A stretch of 64,000 bases of DNA from Linnemannia hyalina. Taxonomy: Eukaryota > Mortierellomycota > Mortierellomycetes > Mortierellales > Mortierellaceae. Every line of letters starts with the position of its first letter. The first letter of the stretch is position 1. This document shows positions 20,880-29,955 of the stretch, piece by piece. The notes beneath the pieces were generated by a model. The model saw only the letters and a list, made by a program, of their open reading frames with translations. It did not search any database and was not told where the DNA came from. Location: positions 1 through 64,000 of the forward strand of contig JAHRHY010000004.1 of NCBI GenBank assembly GCA_019671135.1, written 5' to 3'. A program made the position numbers and the translations under genes.

Positions 20880-22160
20880 TTATAGACTGGTATTATCATC
20901 TTCGTGGTTTGACATTTCCTCGTCATCATCCTTATTTGACGTTTGTTCATCATCATCATCTGAAGCAACATCTATTCCTACAAATTTCTCTTGCATTCTT
21001 TGTAACTCAAGACCATTTTCCAGTTTGTTTTGTACTGTAACGGTTTGAGTTAACTCTGGGACAAGTTGCCTTTCTCGTGGATAATCTACTCCTTCTTCCA
21101 TCCATCCACGATGATGTGGCTGCTCTTCGATGTCCACTGCTTTAACAAAGTTGCGAATATTTAGCAACAGAAGACAAAGGCGGAATGTAAGATTAAACTC
21201 CTTTTTGGATCCAACTCTTACAATCTCCTTGTTATTAAACTTGGCGAATGTTTTCATGAGATCACCAAAGACAGCCTCTGACGTAGATCGAAATCCACCA
21301 AACATAGCATTAAAGTTGGATTCCTCTTCGTGGAGTTGCTGTAGTCGTTTCTTACGGATGGGAAAACAGAAGTTACGCTCGTCCAACTTTTCTTTTTCCA
21401 CAATATCGCCAATGTATTGTGTATATCCTCCATCGAGAGCAATACAGTCCATGCTGTCCATCTTCTTGCCAATGCCCATCTCTTGTAACATTTTCCCATC
21501 GTTGTTATCACGACATGACGCTGATTTGGATACAAAGAGAACCATTCCATTGGCATCGATGGCCACTTGCGTTCTCAAACCCGATTTCTTTAACTTATAA
21601 GAATACATTGCTGCTTTATCTTCCCCATATGTTGCTCGAGAGTCATGACCATCCAAGTAGAGAGTTACATGCTTGAACATTGGGGGATTTTTCCAATTGG
21701 CTGTTCGAATACGAATTTCCAACGAAGAGAACATAGATGCAAAACAGCGTGTAATCTCCTTCTCAAATAATGCACGTTCCACCTTGACGAATGTGCTGTA
21801 TATCAAATGGAATGTGGACTTTGGCATATACTGTGCCATGGAATCCATAGTCTCTCCAGCGACGAAAAAGTACAAGAATGCAATTCCTTTCTCAAGTGCG
21901 TTATATGGACCAGGGAAATAGTGTTTACTCCAGATGGTAGATAGAAAGAAAAACACTGGTATGGCTCCAAGTCTCTTCATCAACACCTTTTTCATATCCT
22001 GTATTCTTGCAATTGGTTTCAACTCTGAACGATGAAATGTCTTGACCTTTGGGCACATTGGCCACGGTTCATCAAGAAATCCCCATTCGTTCTCCAACAG
22101 ATTATCAAGCAGCCGTGCAAGTTTCTTTGGCGTAGGGTTTACGATGGTATCAGTCTCCAT
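20880..22160 (-). CDS. DDE transposase, family A, 426 aa (A3)
   Basis: Intact copy with Asp170, Asp243 and Glu295. It differs from A1 at residue 200 (Ala for Ser) and is the same there as A5. It lies in a unit without its own complete Rep-like, 90-aa or 130-aa genes, so any activity would act in trans on other ends. The start at 22160 was chosen as for A1. Confidence 0.85.
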   Translation of the reverse strand: METDTIVNPTPKKLARLLDNLLENEWGFLDEPWPMCPKVKTFHRSELKPIARIQDMKKVLMKRLGAIPVFFFLSTIWSKHYFPGPYNALEKGIAFLYFFVAGETMDSMAQYMPKSTFHLIYSTFVKVERALFEKEITRCFASMFSSLEIRIRTANWKNPPMFKHVTLYLDGHDSRATYGEDKAAMYSYKLKKSGLRTQVAIDANGMVLFVSKSASCRDNNDGKMLQEMGIGKKMDSMDCIALDGGYTQYIGDIVEKEKLDERNFCFPIRKKRLQQLHEEESNFNAMFGGFRSTSEAVFGDLMKTFAKFNNKEIVRVGSKKEFNLTFRLCLLLLNIRNFVKAVDIEEQPHHRGWMEEGVDYPRERQLVPELTQTVTVQNKLENGLELQRMQEKFVGIDVASDDDDEQTSNKDDDEEMSNHEDDNTSL

Positions 22161-22285
22161 AATGTCGTTTTCTGCAAAAATAGGGATTATACACACGTAA
22201 TTATGTCAATTATTCCCTAGAATTCCCCAGATATGTCATATTAAGACATGGTGGGCATAGCTTAACAAAAGACGAGAAAACAGGT

Positions 22286-22977
22286 GTACTCCCTCGCCCA
22301 AAAAAAAGCGCTCCAACCTTTTTGTCCTGCCCGATTACCGATATGTAAAATATGTTTATGTTGATACTCTCTCCTTACGTTTTGCTCTTGTAATACTGCT
22401 AGATAACTATGTCCATTTGGATTCTTTTGCTTTTGTATATGTACTCTTTATAGATGTATTTGTTATCTTTTTAAAAACTCCTTCCATAATTGTCTGTACA
22501 AATTCTTGCAACCTCCATTGGTATTCCATAACATATTCATCTATTTCGACCCAAGACGATTCCCATTTAGATGTGTATTTTGTTTTACAGATTGGCTTTG
22601 ATATCCGCGACAAATATATTCCCCACGTTGACCTATTATGTATCTCTTATTTTATATTCTACTCTTGATCTACTTTAATATTCCAATGCGTGGGTTGGGT
22701 ACTCCCTCGCCCAAAAAAAAGCGCTCCAACCTTTTTGTCCTGCCCGATTACCGATATGTAAAATATGTTTATGTTGATACTCTCTCCTTACGTTTTGCTC
22801 TTGTAATACTGCTAGATAACTATGTCCATTTGGATTCTTTTGCTTTTGTATATGTACTCTTTATAGATGTATTTGTTATCTTTTTAAAAACTCCTTCCAT
22901 AATTGTCTGTACAAATTCTTGCAACCTCCATTGGTATTCCATAACATATTCATCTATTTCGACCCAAGACGATTCCC
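22286..22977 (+). repeat. Array of two A terminal modules, right end of the A1-A3 compound
   Basis: Modules at 22286-22564 and 22699-22977. They carry the ATAAC variant shared with the module at 1246, the opposite end of the insertion. ATA at 22978-22980 is the right target duplication. Confidence 0.88.
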
Positions 22978-23022
22978 ATAATACTACTCATGGAAGGTAT
23001 ATATATTGCACATTTTAAAAGT

Positions 23023-23415
23023 TTATTCCGATAGCTCAACAACATTGGCTGTATCTAATTCTTCCTCTTGATTTACCATAAGACCACTGGCAAATCCTTT
23101 GATCAAGGCATTTATTATATAAATCTCCCTCTTCTGCTGGGAAATAATTTGGTTCATCTTATCCATTTCTTTCTCTAATTTTCTGACACGTTTCTTTAAC
23201 TTCTTATTCTCATACTGTAAATCATCATCGGATTGTTGCACATCCTCATCTTTCTTACATCTCCCAGATTTCACATGCTTTCCACCATTCTTTTTTGCCT
23301 GATAGCTCTCCTTGGAAGACTTTATCTTGCATTCCTTACATGTATTTCTGGAATCATCGTAGAAATCATATGAAGGCTTCTTTTGGTCACATCTATTGCA
23401 AATCCTTTTTGGCAT
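23023..23415 (-). CDS. Zinc-ribbon and coiled-coil protein, 130 aa (A4)
   Basis: Protein sequence identical to the A1 copy (1741-2133), with only a few silent base changes. It belongs to element A4. The zinc-ribbon cysteines and the charged helix are intact, and the first bases after the ATA duplication lie 43 bp beyond its stop. Its strong conservation contrasts with the divergence of the neighbouring 90-aa gene in the same element. Confidence 0.75.
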   Translation of the reverse strand: MPKRICNRCDQKKPSYDFYDDSRNTCKECKIKSSKESYQAKKNGGKHVKSGRCKKDEDVQQSDDDLQYENKKLKKRVRKLEKEMDKMNQIISQQKREIYIINALIKGFASGLMVNQEEELDTANVVELSE

Positions 23416-23610
23416 ATTAGGCGGAATGGTGATCTCTTGATACTTGATATACCACGTTTTTTCCCGGGAATATTTCTCTCAATGTTTGTGTTTGAGGGCC
23501 ATATACAACAATATCTAATATAGATGTCAAGTTGTATCTATTCAAGGGAGTAATTGACAAAGCAGTACATTATGGAACACGGATCTTAAAGTCTTAACTC
23601 CGTAATTATT

Positions 23611-23883
23611 ATGCCCAGGCCATCACGTTTAACTAAATCGCGCCAGCGGGAAGTTGTTGCCGATTTTATCTATGCAAAGAATCTGGAATTGTGTATGTTT
23701 ATCTATTTGGATGAATTTCTGGACTATCATCGTAATCTCTTTCCACAAGACGCCACTACATTTGGGACAAACGGCATAAAGAAACTATTGGAGGCATCCT
23801 ATCAACTCATCCGTGAGAAAATACGTAATGCGGGATTGCTTACAAATAAGGATGCTGGTGAATACATGCTTAGAAGAAACTGA
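23611..23883 (+). CDS. Small hypothetical protein, 90 aa (A4, diverged allele)
   Basis: Homologue of 2330-2602 with about fifteen amino-acid changes spread along the protein and the same length. The region from about 23550 to 24560, which includes this gene and the first part of the Rep-like gene, is diverged from the other A copies, while both sides are nearly identical to them. A4 thus looks like a mosaic. Confidence 0.65.
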   Translation: MPRPSRLTKSRQREVVADFIYAKNLELCMFIYLDEFLDYHRNLFPQDATTFGTNGIKKLLEASYQLIREKIRNAGLLTNKDAGEYMLRRN

Positions 23884-23929
23884 CAACCTAAATCTTACAC
23901 TTTTTAAAACCTTAAGTATACCTTTTATT

Positions 23930-24825
23930 ATGTCGCTAACAAAAGAATCTATTGTAAATACAGCTTTCAACGAAGTTTCCCACTTGCTGTCAAATGTGGG
24001 TAGCCTAAAGTCTGCTCCACCTGGAAGTATAGAGAGAAAAGGGTTTACTAAGTTTTCGAAGCTCTTCTGCGATTCCATCATCTTTTGGGGTATATATAAT
24101 TTTGCTGACAATTCCACTAAAGGTACGGCAATTGGAAAGTACATTGCGGAACTGCGCGATGCATTTAACCACATGGATTTAGATGTGGAATCCGTAAAGT
24201 TTTTGGATGCTAGGGCTGTTAAAATGGATGACAACTATTTTTCTGTACGCATGGTCAAACGCCATAGAAGGCTGTTTGTTGGAAAGGAATACCAGCATGG
24301 CTTTATTACCATTAAGGTTTCTCTAGATTTTTCACGAGCTAAGATTGTTGTGCCAATTTTGGACGGCATGTTGCCTATCTTGAACGAGAGTGGCATTGCT
24401 TTACATGACATAGACTTCGCCTATGATTGTACGCGTATTACCACACGGTTTTATGTAGAGAAATTACTAAAAGAAGGTAATAATACGGAAATTGTAGATG
24501 ATTTAGGAAGAGTTGGACATCATTGCATTTCATGGAGAAGTTTAGAAGATGATAGAAAGAATATCCGATATAAGGTGTATAACAAATTTGTTCAGATTTT
24601 GGAAAGTGCCGAGGTGCGAAAGAGCCTTGGTTCACGTTTGGAGGATTTGGTGGAGAAAGAAACAGCATTTGGACGACGAGTTAAAAAATATAAAAAGCAT
24701 GGTTATAGTCGTATCGAGCTGACGTTTGAAGGTTCATCTTTGAGATCTCTTCAGTCATATCAAGACGAAATGGACAAGACAAAGAATCTCTTGAAGAAAT
24801 GTAAAACATTTAAATGTTCCTTTGA
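23930..24825 (+). pseudogene. Rep-like gene, N-terminal part (A4), split by A5
   Basis: Starts MSLTKESIVN and is diverged from A1 up to about residue 210. From the block before KVYNK onward it is nearly identical. The acidic motif, YNK and RxE are all present. Element A5 interrupts it at TGA (24823-24825), in the codons after KCSFE; the rest is at 35517-36294. Confidence 0.88.
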
Positions 24826-25517
24826 GGGAATCGTCTTGGGTCGAAATAGATGAATATGTTATGGAATACCAATGGAGGTTGCAAGAATTTGTACAGACAA
24901 TTATGGAAGGAGTTTTTAAAAAGATAACAAATACATCTATAAAGAGTACATATACAAAAGCAAAAGAATCCAAATGGACATAGTTATCTAGCAGTATTAC
25001 AAGAGCAAAACGTAAGGAGAGAGTATCAACATAAACATATTTTACATATCGGTAATCGGGCAGGACAAAAAGGTTGGAGCGCTTTTTTTTGGGCGAGGGA
25101 GTACCCAACCCACGCATTGGAATATTAAAGTAGATCAAGAGTAGAATATAAAATAAGAGATACATAATAGGTCAACGTGGGGAATATATTTGTCGCGGAT
25201 ATCAAAGCCAATCTGTAAAACAAAATACACATCTAAATGGGAATCGTCTTGGGTCGAAATAGATGAATATGTTATGGAATACCAATGGAGGTTGCAAGAA
25301 TTTGTACAGACAATTATGGAAGGAGTTTTTAAAAAGATAACAAATACATCTATAAAGAGTACATATACAAAAGCAAAAGAATCCAAATGGACATAGTTAT
25401 CTAGCAGTATTACAAGAGCAAAACGTAAGGAGAGAGTATCAACATAAACATATTTTACATATCGGTAATCGGGCAGGACAAAAAGGTTGGAGCGCTTTTT
25501 TTTGGGCGAGGGAGTAC
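24826..25517 (-). repeat. Two A terminal modules, transposase end of A5
   Basis: Modules at 24826-25104 and 25239-25517 with a 134-bp spacer, in reverse orientation. As in the other copies, the doubled modules are on the transposase side and the single one is on the zinc-ribbon side. Confidence 0.88.
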
Positions 25518-25642
25518 ACCTGTTTTCTCGTCTTTTGTTAAGCTATGCCCACCATGTCTTAATATGACATATCTGGGGAATTCTAGGGAATAATTGACAT
25601 AATTACGTGTGTATAATCCCTATTTTTGCAGAAAACGACATT

Positions 25643-26923
25643 ATGGAGACTGATACCATCGTAAACCCTACGCCAAAGAAACTTGCACGGCTGCTTGATA
25701 ATCTGTTGGAGAACGAATGGGGATTTCTTGATGAACCGTGGCCAATGTGCCCAAAGGTCAAGACATTTCATCGTTCAGAGTTGAAACCAATTGCAAGAAT
25801 ACAGGATATGAAAAAGGTGTTGATGAAGAGACTTGGAGCCATACCAGTGTTTTTCTTTCTATCTACCATCTGGAGTAAACACTATTTCCCTGGTCCATAT
25901 AACGCACTTGAGAAAGGAATTGCATTCTTGTACTTTTTCGTCGCTGGAGAGACTATGGATTCCATGGCACAGTATATGCCAAAGTCCACATTCCATTTGA
26001 TATACAGCACATTCGTCAAGGTGGAACGTGCATTATTTGAGAAGGAGATTACACGCTGTTTTGCATCTATGTTCTCTTCGTTGGAAATTCGTATTCGAAC
26101 AGCCAATTGGAAAAATCCCCCAATGTTCAAGCATGTAACTCTCTACTTGGATGGTCATGACTCTCGAGCAACATATGGGGAAGATAAAGCAGCAATGTAT
26201 TCTTATAAGTTAAAGAAATCGGGTTTGAGAACGCAAGTGGCCATCGATGCCAATGGAATGGTTCTCTTTGTATCCAAATCAGCGTCATGTCGTGATAACA
26301 ACGATGGGAAAATGTTACAAGAGATGGGCATTGGCAAGAAGATGGACAGCATGGACTGTATTGCTCTCGATGGAGGATATACACAATACATTGGCGATAT
26401 TGTGGAAAAAGAAAAGTTGGACGAGCGTAACTTCTGTTTTCCCATCCGTAAGAAACGACTACAGCAACTCCACGAAGAGGAATCCAACTTTAATGCTATG
26501 TTTGGTGGATTTCGATCTACGTCAGAGGCTGTCTTTGGTGATCTCATGAAAACATTCGCCAAGTTTAATAACAAGGAGATTGTAAGAGTTGGATCCAAAA
26601 AGGAGTTTAATCTTACATTCCGCCTTTGTCTTCTGTTGCTAAATATTCGCAACTTTGTTAAAGCAGTGGACATCGAAGAGCAGCCACATCATCGTGGATG
26701 GATGGAAGAAGGAGTAGATTATCCACGAGAAAGGCAACTTGTCCCAGAGTTAACTCAAACCGTTACAGTACAAAACAAACTGGAAAATGGTCTTGAGTTA
26801 CAAAGAATGCAAGAGAAATTTGTAGGAATAGATGTTGCTTCAGATGATGATGATGAACAAACGTCAAATAAGGATGATGACGAGGAAATGTCAAACCACG
26901 AAGATGATAATACCAGTCTATAA
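25643..26923 (+). CDS. DDE transposase, family A, 426 aa (A5)
   Basis: Intact, with the same sequence as A3, including Ala200, and the catalytic residues at 170, 243 and 295. The start at 25643 is preceded by the usual subterminal region (25518-25642). It converges on the Rep-like gene with 35 bp between stops and the TTTTTAAAAA palindrome in the gap. A5 is the only A element here with full-length transposase, Rep-like and 90-aa genes within proven ends; only its zinc-ribbon gene is broken. Confidence 0.87.
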   Translation: METDTIVNPTPKKLARLLDNLLENEWGFLDEPWPMCPKVKTFHRSELKPIARIQDMKKVLMKRLGAIPVFFFLSTIWSKHYFPGPYNALEKGIAFLYFFVAGETMDSMAQYMPKSTFHLIYSTFVKVERALFEKEITRCFASMFSSLEIRIRTANWKNPPMFKHVTLYLDGHDSRATYGEDKAAMYSYKLKKSGLRTQVAIDANGMVLFVSKSASCRDNNDGKMLQEMGIGKKMDSMDCIALDGGYTQYIGDIVEKEKLDERNFCFPIRKKRLQQLHEEESNFNAMFGGFRSTSEAVFGDLMKTFAKFNNKEIVRVGSKKEFNLTFRLCLLLLNIRNFVKAVDIEEQPHHRGWMEEGVDYPRERQLVPELTQTVTVQNKLENGLELQRMQEKFVGIDVASDDDDEQTSNKDDDEEMSNHEDDNTSL

Positions 26924-26958
26924 TTAACAAAAGTCTTTCCAAAGTTTTTAAAAACCTC

Positions 26959-28662
26959 TCAAACGCGCTCGCACTTCATATCAAGTATATTATGTGAATT
27001 AACCACTCTAATCGCTCGAAATGTCATGAACGGCACACCTTTCACACTACCAATTCTCTGTAGACCTTGAAGATGCTCCACACGCCATGGTGTCCAAATC
27101 TTTGCCAACGATTTTCCTGCGCGCACCTTTATGCCACATGCTGTAATAAAATGCCAACGATGTTCAGAACGAAATTCTTTGAGACCGGCCGCTACAATGG
27201 TATACTCCTCATCAGGCTTTAGAATTCGGTCGGCTGCAGTATACATCGAAACATGAATAGTTTTCAGATGTAATACATTTGTATCTACTGTATCTTCATC
27301 ATATTCGAAGATATCTGCAAGTGGGGCACTATACCTGTTATGAACACGCTTTGGCCAGGCAATAGAGATGTTGTCAACTTCCACAATTCCAACTTTGCTA
27401 AATTTACGAATGACGTTAGAAGATGCATCCCTCGAAGGAAACATTCCTTTTTGCGAGCCAGCAACTAGCGTGATGGCAGTACATCCAGGCTCGCGCTTAA
27501 ATGTCCTTATTTCGCCCAAAATAACTTCATCTTTCCCATTTACCTCTTCTACATGTCCTTCCACAAAATATATAGGTCTATCGTTAAAGGAATAGTTAGC
27601 CAGCAAAAGTGTAATAAGCTCGGGGTTCTTAAAGTTTTGCCACATATATCCATACTTCTTAGAGGTTACCGAATTCCACCAGTGACAATAAGCAAACAGT
27701 TTCTCATGTGGAAAATGTACAGCCACCATCGAGGTAATGCATTTTGCACGTTCCTCCCACTGCATCTCAAAGGAACATTTAAATGTTTTACATTTCTTCA
27801 AGAGATTCTTTGTCTTGTCCATTTCGTCTTGATATGACTGAAGAGATCTCAAAGATGAACCTTCAAACGTCAGCTCGATACGACTATAACCATGCTTTTT
27901 ATATTTTTTAACTCGTCGTCCAAATGCTGTTTCTTTCTCCACCAAATCCTCCAAACGTGAACCAAGGCTCTTTCGCACCTCGGCACTTTCCAAAATCTGG
28001 ACAAATTTGTTATACACCTTATATCGGATATTCTTTGTATCCCCTTTTCGACCTCTCCATGAAATACAATGATGTCCTACTCTTCCCACATCATCGACAA
28101 TTTTTGTAGTTTTCGTTTGTTTTAGCAATCTCTCCACGTGCAGTCGTGTGGTAATACGTGTACAATCATAGGCAAAGTCTATGTCATGTAAAGCAATGCC
28201 GCTCTCGTTCAAGCTAGACAACATGTTCGTCAAAATTGGCACAACAATCTTTGCGCGGGAAAAATCTAAAGAAACCTTGATGGCAATAAATCCCTGTTGG
28301 TATTCTTTTCCAACAAACAACTTTCTATGGCGTTTGACCATGCGCGGAGAAAAATAGTTATCATCCATTTTAACCTGCCTAGCATCGACCAACTTTACAG
28401 ATTCCACATTTAAATCGGTGTGGTTAAATGCATCGCGCAGTTCAGCAATGTACTTTCCAATTGCTGTACCTTTAGTGGTATCGTCAGCAAAGTTATATAT
28501 ACCCCAAAAGATGATGGAATCGCAAAAGAGTTTGGAGAATTTGGTGAATCCTTTTCTCTCCACACTGCCAAATGGTGCTGACTGTAGATTACCCACATTT
28601 GACAGCAAATGGGAAATTTCGTTGATGGCTTTGTTTATCAGAGATTCTTTTGTTGGCGACAT
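26959..28662 (-). CDS. Rep-like protein, 567 aa (A5)
   Basis: Full-length copy that appears identical in protein to A1. It keeps Asp160/162/166, Tyr217-Asn-Lys219 and Arg261-x-Glu263. The start at 28662 is 45 bp after the 90-aa stop, on the same strand, so the two may be co-transcribed. Together with A1 and A7 it shows that the gene is kept open in three full-length copies. Confidence 0.72.
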   Translation of the reverse strand: MSPTKESLINKAINEISHLLSNVGNLQSAPFGSVERKGFTKFSKLFCDSIIFWGIYNFADDTTKGTAIGKYIAELRDAFNHTDLNVESVKLVDARQVKMDDNYFSPRMVKRHRKLFVGKEYQQGFIAIKVSLDFSRAKIVVPILTNMLSSLNESGIALHDIDFAYDCTRITTRLHVERLLKQTKTTKIVDDVGRVGHHCISWRGRKGDTKNIRYKVYNKFVQILESAEVRKSLGSRLEDLVEKETAFGRRVKKYKKHGYSRIELTFEGSSLRSLQSYQDEMDKTKNLLKKCKTFKCSFEMQWEERAKCITSMVAVHFPHEKLFAYCHWWNSVTSKKYGYMWQNFKNPELITLLLANYSFNDRPIYFVEGHVEEVNGKDEVILGEIRTFKREPGCTAITLVAGSQKGMFPSRDASSNVIRKFSKVGIVEVDNISIAWPKRVHNRYSAPLADIFEYDEDTVDTNVLHLKTIHVSMYTAADRILKPDEEYTIVAAGLKEFRSEHRWHFITACGIKVRAGKSLAKIWTPWRVEHLQGLQRIGSVKGVPFMTFRAIRVVNSHNILDMKCERV

Positions 28663-28707
28663 AATAAAAGGTATACTTAGGTTTTAAAAAGTCTATAATT
28701 TAGGTCG

Positions 28708-28980
28708 TCATTTTTTTCTAAGCATATATTCACCAGCGTCTTTCTCGGTAAGTAATCCATCTGCACGTATTTTGTCACGTAGGAGTTGATAAGATGCCTC
28801 TAATAACTTTTTTATGCCGTTAGTGCCAAATATAGTGGCATCTTGTGGAAAGAGGTTACGATGATGATCTAAAAATTCATCCAAATAGACAAACATACAC
28901 AATTCCAGATTCTTCTCATAAATAAAATCTGCAACAACTTCCTGCTGGCGTGCTTTGGTTAAACGTGTAGGCCTGGGCAT
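28708..28980 (-). CDS. Small hypothetical protein, 90 aa (A5)
   Basis: Same protein as the A1 copy (2330-2602). It is divergent to the zinc-ribbon gene, with 196 bp between starts, and is followed by the TTTTTAAAA motif before the Rep-like start. No family recognised. Confidence 0.65.
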   Translation of the reverse strand: MPRPTRLTKARQQEVVADFIYEKNLELCMFVYLDEFLDHHRNLFPQDATIFGTNGIKKLLEASYQLLRDKIRADGLLTEKDAGEYMLRKK

Positions 28981-29176
28981 AATATATTTGCGGCGATAAG
29001 ACGTCTAAATGGTCATCCCCCTATATACCTATTTGTCAATTACTCCCTTGAATAGATACAACTTGACATCTATATTAGATATTGTTGTGTATGCCCTCAA
29101 ACACAAACATTGAGAGAAATATTCCCGGGAAAAAACGTGGTATATCAACTATCAAGAGATCACCATTCCGCCTAAT

Positions 29177-29337
29177 ATGCCAAAAAGGATTTGCAACAGG
29201 TGTGACCAAAAGAAGCCTTTATATGATTTCTACGATGATTCCAGAAATACATGTAAGGAATGCAAGATAAAGTCTTCCAAGGAGAGCTATCAGGCAAAAA
29301 AGAATGGTGGAAAGCATGTGAAATCTGGGAGATGTAA
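29177..29337 (+). pseudogene. Zinc-ribbon gene, 5' part (A5), split by C1
   Basis: Codons for both CxxC pairs and the basic linker up to GRCK, with one change in the ribbon (Leu for Ser at residue 15). C1 is inserted after TAA (29335-29337). The remaining 232 bases (34790-35021) complete exactly 130 codons plus stop. Confidence 0.9.
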
Positions 29338-29832
29338 GCGGCCCCTTCATGTGCAGAGGATATAAAAAGGCATATAAAAAATATCCAAAGTCCAAGGAAC
29401 GGAGTGTTGACTTCCATAACTGGCATATCTCTTCATAGTGGGCAACAGAACACAGAATAAAATAGCAATAGACAGCACAAGAATTTTTAAAATGTAATCT
29501 CTCCCCTGTATTTCACGACAAAGATACAGTTGAGAATACAAGTGCTTTAGATGATCACATACAAGAACTACTCTGTCGAATCTTGCAGTGAGGGTTACAG
29601 GTTAATAGTAGATGGACATATTCAAGAGTTTGGTGTGCGAAAAATAAGAAGACTTTGTTGTTTGGAGAATAGGTTGGTGTTTAGTAGGATAGTTAAACAA
29701 AAAATGTTACAATGGTTGTCTTATATGCTTGGTATCATATATACATTCTCCTCTAATGGACGCGGTGGATATCGTCAAGATCTGCAGAGATGTAACAAAC
29801 ACCATATGATAATTTGGACTTGAAAGGCCTCC
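29338..29832 (+). repeat. C terminal direct repeat, left (C1)
   Basis: 495 bp, in the same orientation as 34292-34786 and apparently identical to it. Its own two tips (GCGGCC... and ...GGCCTCC) are an imperfect inverted pair, so it may be a MITE-like unit. It contains a short TTTTTAAAA motif but no convincing gene. Confidence 0.85.
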
Positions 29833-29955
29833 TAGGTGGAAGTGTCGAAGACATGTTACATTTTTAAAAAGTTCATGCTATATATACAACCACAAATGCC
29901 AACTGTTGACAATTGGATAGTTTTTAAAATATCTACTCTTCATCTGTCTCAACAA

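Larger units (their letters stand above)
1246..22977. mobile_element. Compound A insertion (A1-A2-A3 tandem) inside A4
   Basis: The left tip GGGAATCG is at 1246 and the right tip CGATTCCC ends at 22977. The target duplication is ATA (1243-1245 and 22978-22980). Removing the span restores the zinc-ribbon-side subterminal sequence of A4, which is seen uninterrupted at 1676-1700 and, inverted, at 35060-35100. Inside are one complete A gene set (A1) and two tandem partial sets (A2, A3), each lacking the 130-aa and 90-aa genes and the first 33 codons of the Rep-like gene. The outer modules at 1246 and 22286-22977 share a variant (ATAAC) that differs from the inner modules (ACAAC), supporting this pairing of ends. 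Confidence 0.85.
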
